Below, piece after piece: positions 12,439-22,802 of a stretch of DNA of 64,000 nt. This DNA is from Curvularia sp. ZM96 (Eukaryota; Ascomycota; Dothideomycetes; Pleosporales; Pleosporaceae). How positions within the stretch are numbered: position 1 is the first letter of the stretch; each line of letters opens with the position of its first letter. The position numbers and the translations under genes were made by a program. Location: assembly GCA_022457065.1 (NCBI GenBank), contig JAJGBQ010000002.1, positions 3,038,001-3,102,000 of the forward strand. Direction: 5' to 3'. The notes under the pieces were generated by a model, which worked only from the letters and a program-made list of their open reading frames with translations, had not been told where the DNA came from and did no database searches.

Positions 12439-14580
12439 CTATTCGGCCCCGGTGACCGCGCTCTCCAGCTGCTTGAGAGCAGCCCGGTACGCCTTCTTCT
12501 TGCCATCCGCCGTCACTGTACTCTCCTTCCATTCCATCCGCTTGACCTTTTTGCTTCCGCGCTTTATACTGTCTCCCTTGGCCACTTGCTTCAAGAACCA
12601 CGCTGCCTCCGTCTTGGTGAACAGTGTCCATGCCTGCCCTGCTTTGCCGGCTCGCGCTGTCCGCCCTACTCGGTGCACGTAGCTGGTGATACTCGTCGGC
12701 AGGTCGTAGTTGATGACGTGCGTAATATCAGGAATATCCAACCCTCGAGACGCTGCATCAGACGCAATCAGAATCTTTACTGCCCCGGAACTGAATGACT
12801 TGAGCAGCTTGCGCGACGCATCTGCCGTTAATGCCCTCGTCATGGTCTTCATGTAATTCTTGAATCCAGGCATCAGCACACCAAGTAGGTGGGACAACCG
12901 CGATGCGCTCTCTGTGCTCTTTGTAAAGATGAGAACGCGGCCTATTTGGTGGGCCACTGAGGATTGGCTGACGTGGCCAGCGTCCGAGCCATCATCCGAT
13001 GAGGAATCTGAATCTGAATCTGAATCTGACGACGAATCCGAAGATGTGTCTGAACTCCCCTGCTTCGCTGTGAAAACAAAGTTGAGTAGCACATGCAGCA
13101 AGTGCAACGGCTTGTTTGCGCCATCGCCAACGTGCACTGCAAATTCCTCCAACCGTAACGGTAGCTCGAAAACGTTGTCTTCGGTCTCCAGAGGCTGCAC
13201 CTCAGTGCTCGCATCCTGCACAACAACCAGCTTCGGCCGCCTGAGTTTCAACGTGCCGAGTTTAGTCAGGTCCTTCTCCATGGTTGCTGAAAGCACCACT
13301 TTTGTAAGCTGTCTCCGGACTGGCAACGCTACCGACCAAGTAGAATTAGCATCGCGCTCCCTTATGCCAATTCGCTCTCGAGCATTCATGAACTCGGCCC
13401 GAGTCTCGCCATGAATCGCGTCCATGAGCACATTCGCCCAACCTTGAAAGTTTTGGTTCAGCAGCTGGTCGGCTTCGTCAATGACAAGCCATCGGACGGA
13501 ATTGAGCAGGAAGCCCGTCGTATGCTCAATGTGCTCTACAAGCCGGCCTGGCGTGCATATGAGAATGTCCACACCCGAATCATACTGCGGAACATGACCC
13601 AAAGGCATGCTCCTCAGATCGTCATATAGTCCTCCTCTTTCCATGAAGCCGGTCTGATGTTGTTTTGATGCCTTCTCGTGTAGCTCCTCCGCTCTTTTTG
13701 GGTCGTATTGCGCTCTCATCTTTACAAGTTGCTTCTGCTCGGTAGCGAATGCAACGTTGCCCAATGCTGTTCCCACTTTGATCCTTGTGCCAGCGCATAG
13801 CTCCTCTGCGACCTGGAGTGCCTGGTTTACAAGCTGTCGGCTTGGAACTACTATGATTGCTGAGAGTACGGGTACAGCACGATGCTGGAGTGCCTCGATA
13901 ATTGGCAGGAGATAGGCTAGCGTCTTTCCAGATCCCGTCTTCGCGGAGACGCATATATCGCCAAGATGTTGGTCGAAGCCAGTGTGTAGCATAGGTAGCA
14001 ATGCTGTCTGTACAGCCAAAGCGTCCTTGAAGCCTTGTTTTTGTAATTTCTTCACAAATGTAGGGTCGACACCGAGCTCAGAAAATGGAGTCGTCTTAGC
14101 AGCCTCGACGACTGCGGGCTGGGCAAGCCATGTTGGAAGGGTAGAGAAGGTAGGTTCGTACACAGGCTCGGGAACGGGTTCTGGCTGCGGCATCGGCCCT
14201 AGATCGTGAAGCTCTTCCTGCTCTTCAATTTGGTCCGCTGCATCTTCCTCATGTTGTTGGCTCTTCGCCTCGGCTAGCTTCGAAGACTTTTCGAATTTGG
14301 AAAGTATGTTCTTGTGCTTTTTTGCGACCTCATCATTCTCATCGTTGGTGATTTCGGCCTCGCGCTTTCTCTTCTTTGGCTTCTTGATAGACTTGGAGGT
14401 GCCCTCAGCCGCCACTTCTTCTGTAGGCGCAGAAATTTCGGTGTCGACGGGCTCGGTCGCGGTATGGACAGGGTTGGAGACTTCGATCTCCTCCGTTTGG
14501 ACCGGGACGGGCGCGGGCTGTTTTTTGGGCGTAGGCGCAGGCGCAGGAGGCGCGAATCGTTTGAATAGAGGGCCAGGCAT
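12439..14580 (-). CDS. DBP6: DEAD-box ATP-dependent RNA helicase Dbp6 (DDX51 family)
   Basis: Dbp6 works in the nucleolus in early assembly of the 60S ribosomal subunit. The gene is one uninterrupted exon of 713 aa. The N-terminal 150 residues are proline-, acid- and lysine-rich with a nuclear-signal-like KKPKKRKR at about 66-73. The helicase core follows: AKTGSGKT (motif I, 213-220), TPGR (343-346), DEAD (368-371), SAT (431-433) and HRVGRTARAG (motif VI, 636-645). A Ser/Asp repeat (about 509-533) sits between the two RecA lobes. The C-terminus is basic. Dbp6/DDX51 is favoured over other DEAD-box proteins by the long insert between motif Ia and Ib (residues about 285-335) and the PTWLAQP segment before the core. 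The open frame begins 35 codons further upstream, but the ATG at 14580 begins the conserved-looking lead. It is divergently paired with GPI3. Confidence 0.9.
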   Translation of the reverse strand: MPGPLFKRFAPPAPAPTPKKQPAPVPVQTEEIEVSNPVHTATEPVDTEISAPTEEVAAEGTSKSIKKPKKRKREAEITNDENDEVAKKHKNILSKFEKSSKLAEAKSQQHEEDAADQIEEQEELHDLGPMPQPEPVPEPVYEPTFSTLPTWLAQPAVVEAAKTTPFSELGVDPTFVKKLQKQGFKDALAVQTALLPMLHTGFDQHLGDICVSAKTGSGKTLAYLLPIIEALQHRAVPVLSAIIVVPSRQLVNQALQVAEELCAGTRIKVGTALGNVAFATEQKQLVKMRAQYDPKRAEELHEKASKQHQTGFMERGGLYDDLRSMPLGHVPQYDSGVDILICTPGRLVEHIEHTTGFLLNSVRWLVIDEADQLLNQNFQGWANVLMDAIHGETRAEFMNARERIGIRERDANSTWSVALPVRRQLTKVVLSATMEKDLTKLGTLKLRRPKLVVVQDASTEVQPLETEDNVFELPLRLEEFAVHVGDGANKPLHLLHVLLNFVFTAKQGSSDTSSDSSSDSDSDSDSSSDDGSDAGHVSQSSVAHQIGRVLIFTKSTESASRLSHLLGVLMPGFKNYMKTMTRALTADASRKLLKSFSSGAVKILIASDAASRGLDIPDITHVINYDLPTSITSYVHRVGRTARAGKAGQAWTLFTKTEAAWFLKQVAKGDSIKRGSKKVKRMEWKESTVTADGKKKAYRAALKQLESAVTGAE

Positions 14581-14881
14581 TGCGCTCAATATCCAATGCA
14601 ATTCCTGGGAAACAACCACTCGGGCAACGGTCTGGAAGGTGTCGCAGCGCTTTGCGACAGTCGCAGTGGAAGAAGTCGCAGGCACTAGGAATTCTGGACC
14701 CTAGAAATTTGGTCGGAGCTTGGAGAGCCAAAACGCCGACCAGTGACGCGCTCCTGGTCGCACCCAACTGCACATGCGACGAGGGCCGTCCTCGTCGTCC
14801 TGAGCTCCCGATGCTTCAGTGAGCTGTCATGTATTCTTTTCTTGAGGAGATTCGAGGAAGCCATCCTCTCGCATCGCCATC
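14581..14881. promoter_or_regulatory. Shared divergent promoter region, DBP6 / GPI3
   Basis: The two start codons are 301 bp apart and face away from each other, so both promoters must lie in this interval or overlap the neighbouring gene. I see no clear TATA box on either side, as is common for housekeeping genes. Confidence 0.5.
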
Positions 14882-16612
14882 ATGCCGTACAACATCGCGT
14901 ACGTACTCAATGCCCCTCGCCATACCTTCCCCCGAACTAACACGCAACAGCATGGTCAGCGACAACTTCTACCCCCAGCCCGGTATGAACAATATCCAGA
15001 GGTGGTGAACTGTCTTCTCATGCGTCGCAGGGGGTGTGGAGAGTCATATGTACCAACTCTCAAGCGTGAGCATCCTCGAAGCTACCAATCCGCGATCCTT
15101 CCTCACCAGCCCAGAAACTCATAGACCGTGGACACAAAGTCATCGTCATCACACACGCCTACGCCGGCCGAAAAGGAGTCCGGTACTTGACCAATGGACT
15201 CAAGGTCTACTATGTTCCCTTCTGGGTCATCTACCGCGAGACGACCTTTCCTACCGTCTTCTCCTTTTTCCCAATCTTCCGCAACATTGTAATCCGCGAG
15301 CGCATTGAGATTGTACATGGACATGCCAGTCTAAGCAGTCTCTGCCATGAGGCTATCTTGCATGCGCGCACAATGGGCCTGAGGACTGTCTTTACAGATC
15401 ACAGTCTTTTTGGCTTTGCCGATGCTGCGAGCATTCTGACCAACAAACTGCTGAAGTTCACGCTGAGCGACGTTGATCATGTTATCTGCGTTAGCCACAC
15501 TTGGTACGTCCTTGACTATACGTGTTCTTCACCTGTTAACCGGCAGCAGTAAGGAGAACACTGTGCTTAGAGCGTCTCTGGATCCTCTCATGGTGTCCGT
15601 CATTCCCAATGCAGTAGTTGCCGAAAACTTTCGCCCTCTTTCACAAAATTCACAACACACAGCTCAGCCCAAGGCTCCAGGGCCTCGACAGCCCATGGAT
15701 CCAGACGAAATCATTACCGTCATTGTTATCCAACGATTATACTACAATAAAGGCACCGATCTGTTGGTGGCGGCTATTCCTCACATCATTGCGGCGAATC
15801 CAAATGTTCGCTTTATCATTGCGGGAAACGGACCCAAGGCTATTGATCTTGAACAGATGATAGAACGGAACGTACTGCAGGACAAGGTCCTCATGATTGG
15901 CCCAGTGCGCCATGAGGAAGTGCGCGATGTCATGGTACGCGGGCACATATATCTCTGTCCATCCTTGACGGAAGCATTCGGTACAGTCATTGTGGAAGCC
16001 GCGTCATGCGGCCTCTATGTCGTGGCTACAAGAGTCGGTGGTATTCCCGAGGTTCTGCCCACACACATGGTGGAATTCGCAGCGCCTGAAGAGGACGAGC
16101 TTGTTGAAGCGACCGGACGAGCGATTGCCAAACTGCGGGCCGGAAAAGTCAGGACAGAGTTGTTTCACAATCAAGTCAAGCAAATGTATTCCTGGACCGA
16201 CATCGCGCAACGGACAGAGCGGGTGTATGATGGTATCAGTGGCGTGATTAGTCACAGCGAGTTTTACCAGGGCGCTGGAGCAGCCGGTGCATGGAGTGCT
16301 ACTCGAGGCCGCGCCGGCGTGCAAAGTTTTGCTCTTATCGAACGATTGAAGAGATATTTCGGCTGCGGTATTTGGGCGGGTAAGCTTTTCTGCATCTGCG
16401 TCATTGTCGATTACCTTATCTTCCTCTTTCTGGAGATGTTTGCTCCCAGATCAAGAATCGATATCTGCAAAGACTGGCCTAAGAAGCCTATCCAACTGAA
16501 ACCGGAGGCAAATAAGCGATACATTCACGGAATGGAGGACGAGAACGGAGTGCTTAGAAAGAGGAGCTCAAGATATCGCAAACAGAAAAGAGACGTGCTA
16601 GAGGATAGCTGA
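14882..16612 (+). CDS. GPI3: GPI3 / PIG-A, catalytic subunit of the GPI-GlcNAc transferase
   Basis: This enzyme transfers N-acetylglucosamine from UDP-GlcNAc to phosphatidylinositol on the cytosolic face of the ER, the first step of GPI-anchor synthesis. Five exons, 14882-14898, 14951-14982, 15031-15065, 15115-15503 and 15550-16612, encode 511 aa; the first three are only 17, 32 and 35 nt. The joined N-terminus reads IAMVSDNFYPQPGGVESHMY, the family's opening. The GT4 fold shows VIVITHAYAGRKGVRY, VSHTCKENTVLRA, VIPNAV and the donor-site EX7E motif EAFGTVIVE. A single hydrophobic helix (LFCICVIVDYLIFLFLEMF) near residue 450 anchors it, followed by a basic tail. The last intron ends in a tandem acceptor (CAGCAG). 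I chose the downstream AG because it gives the S-x-T-x-KEN spacing recalled for yeast and human homologues. Its 3' end faces the DUF3455 gene. Confidence 0.95.
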
Positions 16613-16839
16613 GAAAAATGTACATTGATATCAAAAATGGCTTTTCTTATTTAAATATTACGATTACTGCCGCTCATACTATGAGCTGGACAGAGAACCG
16701 CGAAGAAAGTAATGCTATCTACGAAGAAAGCCCGTAGGCTATATATATCACCGGAACGCTGAACCGGTACGCCTCCTCCCAAACGCCGGTAAATGCTCTG
16801 TACAGGGTGATGAACAAGGAAAAGAAATCAAGAACAAGC

Positions 16840-17641
16840 TTATGCGTAGAACCAATATTGCGCACTGTACTCGACGATAAAGCTACCCTCGATACCTTCG
16901 CACGTCTTGGGTGCTACGCCTCCCGCAGTATGTACACGGTAGACCTCATTGTACGCCCAGTGGTTGTCCTTGCTGACAGTAGCATTGAGCTTCAACCACG
17001 GGACGCTGCCGAGCTGGTTGGTGCCGACGCTGGCTTCCTTGGGTGCAGGGCTCTTAGCATCGACAGCGCATTCGACACGGCCGTAATCAGCCTCTTTGGT
17101 CTCGAGCATGAAGAGAGGGACGCCAGCGGCAGTGAACTGGTGGTGGCCCGACAGACGCTGTTCGGCTTCAGGTGAGCTGGGAATGGCGTACTTGAGCGAG
17201 AGGTCGGTGATTTGGGCGAGAGTGTCGACGTTCAGGCGGGCAGCGTCGCACGTGACGTTGAAGAGGGAGGCGACAGCGCCAACGGCCTTGGGAGCATCGG
17301 ACTTGGAGAGCCCGGAGCAGGTGTAGTTTTGGGTTCCACGGCCAATGGCGATGTGGCGGAGGAAGCTGCCCTTGGCTGGGTCCGCGAGAGGTGTGGGTGC
17401 TGGATGTGCTGTTAGTATATGTTGTTTTGCAGGCTGGGTAGGGATAGGACGTACCAACAGGAAGCTTGACGTTGGACAAATCACAGAGCGAGTCAGTCTT
17501 CCTCAGCTCCTCGTATACACTGGCAGGCAGGTCCTGTCTGGGGATGAGCGCCGCTATCGAATCGGCGTTTTGTGTCGGGGCAGCGAGGAGAGCGGCGGGC
17601 GTAAGCGCCAAGAGCAGACTGAAGGACGTGGAGAAAATCAT
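16840..17641 (-). CDS. Secreted DUF3455-family protein
   Basis: Function unknown; DUF3455 is a fungal family of small exported proteins, some annotated loosely as malate dehydrogenase without good cause. Two exons, 17641-17455 and 17408-16840, give 251 aa across a 46-nt intron. The start is a signal peptide (MIFSTSFSLLLALTPAALLA). Family hallmarks are the RGTQNYTCSG segment, HQFTAAGVPLFML, the GSVPWLKLNA segment, EVYRVHTAGGVAPKTCEG, and the closing VEYSAQYWFYA aromatic end. Four cysteines (two pairs) could form disulfides. A TATATAA sequence lies about 90 nt upstream of the start, which fits a regulated secreted protein. It converges with GPI3, whose stop is 227 bp away. Confidence 0.85.
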
Positions 17642-20144
17642 TTTTCTTGTTGTAGATGGAGGGAGGGGTTGGTGAATGTTGTGTGATGGTTCGTTGTGTA
17701 ACTGTCGATCTGGATCGAACAATAACGTTATATATTCTCTCCCAGGCCAAAAGGGCGATGCAGAAAATAGGTGATCGAATCTCCACAGGGTCTTTTTCTC
17801 AGAATAGATCCTGCTTAGGGCGTGCGCGTGCGTTGTAATGTGCCTCTCAGATTGCTGACTGCTGATGGGGATCGGAAATAGAAGTCTCGGAACCGATGCT
17901 ATCCGAGTATAGACAGAAGAGCAAAAAATAAAACACCCAAGACGGAAAATAATGCAAGATTCCCAGAAAAGGACGGTAAACAAAGGTCAGACACCTGGGT
18001 AATGCAAATCAAGAAGAACGTGCAACGTTCGGATGGCGGGCGAGGATGGGGTGGATGATGTTTGTATGCGGCGTGGATGTAAAGAAACAAAACACGAGGC
18101 TCCGTAGTTCCTATATACCAAAAACGCCAACTCAATTAACAGCGTACTACGCACGCGACAACAACGAACCGACGGGACAGCGGTGTTCAGCGCGTAGGTC
18201 TCCCTAGTACGTCTCCACCCATAGTTTTCGCAAGCCCAGTGGTTTCCTCGTAAATCCCCTGTTTACCGCCCTTGTCCTACTGTTGGCGCCCCACCCGGAG
18301 GCTCGGTAAGGCAGGAAAAAAAGACCCCAAATATAGCTGGCCGGGGTGTGATTGGATCAGAGGCGTCGAAAGCAGATGGGGGGACGTGCGTTACGTGGGT
18401 GTATCGCTGTGGTTCGCTCGCCTACCGAGCCGCCCAAAAGCAAAATGATTGACGGCCGCTAGTGCTGGATGGGGGTCTGGCGCGAACGCCTTGCAGGCCT
18501 GTGGGCGGGGACGAGAAGGCTATTTTCGGGCGAGGTGGTTGGTGAGGTGGAATGAAGTCGTGGTGATGCAGAGAGAAACTGTGGACTGTGGAGCTTGCGA
18601 CCGCTGACGATGACGATGCTTGCGTGAGCCGGTATGTCGGAACCATCTTGAACATCTGCTTGATGCTGATGACGCGATGATTGCTGACGAACAGTGCGCA
18701 AAGCGGTGTTTTCTTCAAGTATGTAAGCTGTCGCCCCGCCGCTCAAGACCTCAGTTTGCTGAGCGCAGTGTACATGCAGAATCTTGGCTCTGCTTCCGTC
18801 TCTCTTCAGACGCCATCTTTCGTTCCTACTACTAACACACAAAGAGAACGCGAACAAAAAAAGAAACAGGTTGGAAATTGCCATCAGCCGGACCTCACTC
18901 CCCATCCAGTCCACGACATATTGCGCAAAACGAAAACAGGTAAACGGATACCCGCTGCCCGCAGAGCCGCCCGTGCTACCCATACACAGTACATAGTACT
19001 AGCACTTTCATCTACCCGCCTCCCGTTACCCCATGTACTGGACAGATCTAGCCTTCTAGCGCCATCCCCCTTCCAGAAGGTCTGCGTCCTTAATTAACCC
19101 TAATCCCGCAAGCCAGAAAACCTTCATCGAAAAAGGACCTTAATATAGACCGGAGCAGGGCAGAAGAATTGACAGCTAATACTACCCCACTGGGCCAAGT
19201 GTCGCTTATGCAGCTTCCTTGCGTCCAATCATGAGGCGAGAGTCGTGGTACGACCCCTGGGCGGGCGCCTCGATGGAAATCGGTGTGGGCGCGTGCGAGG
19301 ATAGGCTAGAGCAAGTAAACGTACTATGACTTGTTCGCTGCGGGTAAAACGGAACCAGAAGGAAAGAGCATGTGTGTAGTCTGGTCTAGTCTGGCCCAGC
19401 CTAGCTACATACACACAGACACACACCTGCCTAACGGCGATATTTCTTGATTCAACTGTTTAGATATCCTGGGCGGACCTTGCCTAATCGCCAGAAACCT
19501 GATTCCACGTTGCCACAAGAAAAGTAGCGCTCTTGGTTGTTTCCGTTTGTTTTCTTGGGCTGCTGCGTTTCTTGGATAAGTAGCGGGCTGAACGTTTGAT
19601 TGGGGAGTTTGGCGGTTTGTTTGGTAGAACGACGGTTATCTGCCTTGGTAATGTAGATATGAAGAAGACGATTCGCTGCGTGTTTAGCGCCTACAAGTAT
19701 CGAGTACGAGATAGCAACCGCCCGGTAGACAAAGAGCCGGTACAAGGTTCTGAAGAACAGAAAATGAGGAAACGAAAAATGGTAGAGGATACAGCTTGGA
19801 TGCTTGAGTGGCTGTTGCGTTTTCAAACAGGGTATTGCCACTGCCGAATACCCCTGGTGTGCATGGGCTTAATTTTGCTCTGTATAACATGCTTGTGATA
19901 TGGCCAACCGTAATGGAACAAAACAAGAACGGGTGGCTACATTCCGCACGTAGTTTACACCAAGAGAGGAAGCCAGGACAGATATACAAGAAAAGGGGGC
20001 CAGGGCAGAAATAGCATAGATTGGGATCCAGCTCAAAGTACCAGGCGCGTACACGTACGGCCAGAATGCGGTCCCTCATGAAACACCATAATAGTACATG
20101 TTCACCCAACAAAATACATTACATCCGTCGGCTATCAAACCCCC
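17642..20144. other. 2.5-kb intergenic tract, no supported gene
   Basis: It contains the DUF3455 promoter and the region downstream of COY1. The longest ATG-started frame is 174 codons on the minus strand (18983-18459). It has one hydrophobic stretch but no domain, and its second half is low-complexity Ser/His/Pro. Nothing else is recognisable. Confidence 0.5.
17728..17734 (-). promoter_or_regulatory. Probable TATA box of the DUF3455 gene
   Basis: The minus strand reads AATATATAACG about 90 nt upstream of the ATG at 17641. Called from sequence and spacing only. Confidence 0.45.
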
Positions 20145-22515
20145 TCATGAATGGCCCTCGTCCTCATTATGCCAGACATGCGCATCTTCGGCCCCAGGAA
20201 GAGGCCCCCCTGGTCCGGCAGCAGCAACAGCCGCTGCACCAGCACCCGCCTCATAGCTGAAGAGAAAATAGAACACCATGAAATGCAGCGCTAGCAGATA
20301 CCCAGCAAACATATTTCGACTCGTGCGCGTCTGCAGCACAAATTTGGTAACGCGTAATATCATGCGCTCGAATAGGTGCATACGCTTCATTGCTCGTGCG
20401 CTCTCCCTGCCCCGGAAGGCAGCAAAAGGGCTCAGATTAGATTCGTACGCAGACCGGTATTTTGTATCGACTGCTGAAGCGCCTCCGCCTCCGATGTTGA
20501 TGGCAGAGGGGTTCGGGTTTGCGGCAAAGCTCGATGCACTAGAGGCAGGCCCCCGGTTGACCGCATTGTAGCTACTCACATACCGGGTCTTTTCATAGAG
20601 ATCTAGATTGTCTTTCTGCAACGCACCAACTTCACTTCGGAGGGAGGATATGGTCTGGTAGGACTTTTGCAGTTCAGCCTCGAGTTCAGAGTTACGCTTC
20701 TTGAAGCGATCGCGCTGTGCGGTCACCATAGGAAGGATACCTGAGCCTCCTGCTTCACCGCCACCTCCTGCGCGAAGAGAGGCAAGCGTCGGGGCTTGCG
20801 ATGAATTGTCGAAACCTGAGATGATCGACGATGTGGGCGATGAGCGTCCTCTTCGGCCGCCATAGGACGATTGTGGGAATCGTGAGACATATGTGCCCGC
20901 GACCGACATGCCCGAAGGGTCAAACGCATTTGTAGCTTCTTGCTGGATTTTTTCGAGGTCAGCCTCAAGAGTCTCGTTGAGTTGTCGGGACTTTTCCAGG
21001 TCCATGTTTGTATTTGACAGCTCTTCTTGGAGTGCTTCCAGTCTGCTTTGCAGATCCTGGTGTGATACGCGCATGACTGTGAGCTCGTTACTGAGCTTCT
21101 TGTTGCGAGCAAGCAAGAGCTGTTCCAGTGTCTCTCCCTTGCCTTTGCTAGAGGCACCGTCTTGTGAGAGCGCAATCTCGGTGGCCTCATCGTCATCGTC
21201 GCCAGTTGCGAACTCAATTGACTAATACTAGTTAGCATAATCCATTACACATTTTTTTTTCTGCAAGCCATACTTTTAAGACTTCAAGTTCCTGCTTGAC
21301 ATTCTCATAGTCACTCCACTTTTGGACCTTCTCGCGAAGCGCCTCCTTTTCGCTCTTTAAAGACTTGATTTCTCGTTCTAAGGTCCGCATCTCGGTTTCC
21401 AGGCGCGTTCGGTCTGAATCCTTTTCGAAACGCGCATTTTCAAGCTTGCGCAGGAGTGACGAGTTCTCGGATCGCAAGCGTAGGAAGGCAGGATCGTCTT
21501 CGATTGCGACTTGTTGAGCCGGTGCGGACGCAGATTGGGCCAGCTCCAGACGCAATTGCTCGTTTCGTGCAGTAATCTCGGCCAACCGATGGCTTGTCCG
21601 CTCCAGCTCTGAGCTGACGATTTCGAGCTCGGCGGCTGTGGCGCCGCGGCCTTCTTCTTCAGCTGCCTCTCCCTGACCAAGTCGCTGTGAAACTTCGTAG
21701 CTAGCCTTGAGCTCTTTCAGCAACCGGTCCTGATTTTCGACCTTCTCTTCCAGAGCCTTCTCTTTGGACTCCCAGTTGTCCTGCTTCTCGCTCAAGACAG
21801 CAGACCATGATGCCTCGACCTCTTTGATCTTGCTGTCACGACTGTCCTCAAGAGCCTTGCGTGCAGTGCGTTCCTCTTCTAATTTCTTGTCCGATTCGTC
21901 GAGTTGTGTAGTGAGTCTAGCGACCGTCTTCTGCAGGCGCTCGTTTTCCGAGGTAAGCTTTGGTACCAGCTCCTCAGAAGTCACGAGGGAGTCGACGGAA
22001 GCTTCGAGCAGAGGGTATGGGTCGGGTGCCTCGGAAAGCGGTGAGTAGACCTGGAAGAAAGCGGCCTGTACGGTCTTGGACTGGTTGGATATAAGATCAA
22101 TGAAGTTTTGGTAAGCTGTCAACTTGGCTTAGCAAACAAGTCCACCCAGATGCGCCCACAAGTGCTTACACTTCAGAAGCCCTTTGATGTCGCTGAGCTT
22201 GCTAGCATCGTCCAGCTTCCTGAAATCCTTGGTCTTCTGAGCGAGGTCCTTTCTCTGCGTGAGCGTGTCTCTCTGGTGCGCAACGAGGTCCGAGGCGACG
22301 GTATCTAGCTGTGGGATGAGCGTAGTGAGGTCGATGTCTGGCACACCGTCAGTCTATATTTGTAGGTCCCAATCCGAGCATTGCTTACTCCTCCATGCGC
22401 CGATAGCTTTCTGGAATTTGTTGCCTTCTTCGGGAGCCTGGTCGGCTGCATGCGCTTGCTCCGTTGTGGTTGGAGGAGCCGCGACAGTGCCCTCCATGTC
22501 GATGCCGCCCTCCAT
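20145..22515 (-). CDS. COY1: Golgi coiled-coil membrane protein Coy1 / CASP
   Basis: CASP-type golgins are tail-anchored in Golgi membranes and tether vesicles in retrograde traffic with the COG complex and SNAREs. Four exons, 22515-22389, 22337-22170, 22127-21274 and 21221-20145, give 741 aa. The conserved N-terminus follows the first junction (WRNIDLTTLIPQLDTVASDL). About 500 residues of heptad-rich Glu/Lys/Leu sequence make the rod. The diagnostic C-terminus includes RMHLFERMILRVTKFVLQTR and the anchor helix FAGYLLALHFMVFYFLFSY, followed by a short lumenal tail. For the second intron I chose the acceptor GCTAAG at 22128 because the next AG, four bases on, breaks the frame. COY1 shares a 287-bp divergent promoter with VPS3. 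Confidence 0.92.
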
Positions 22516-22802
22516 GATAGCGCTCCAGGCCTGGGTGCGGACTGGGGGAGATGTGTAGCTAGTGAATTGCAGCGTTTGATCGTCGTGACGGCGCGTTGGG
22601 GCTCACAGCGTGGATGTGGTGGGTTACGTATGCAGCCGGCGTCCCATGAAACCACGGAGGGTGCGGAGTTAGGCGGCCCTAATTGGTGGGCTGGGGCTGC
22701 ATAGCATATCGCATGGTAGCTCGCCCAGGCACCACCAGACACACACGCGCACCACCATGGCAATGCAATAGCCGGTCATGGCGCATGTGATGCTTCAATA
22801 CC
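22516..22802. promoter_or_regulatory. Shared divergent promoter region, COY1 / VPS3
   Basis: Only 287 bp separate the start codons of two divergently transcribed trafficking genes. I see no obvious TATA box. CCACCA/TGGTGG runs near 22700-22760 are the only noticeable pattern. Confidence 0.5.

Noticed and set aside
18459..18983. 174-codon ATG frame on the minus strand
   Set aside because: One hydrophobic stretch, then Ser/His/Pro low complexity. No domain, no conserved exon chain, and not enough to tell it from chance.
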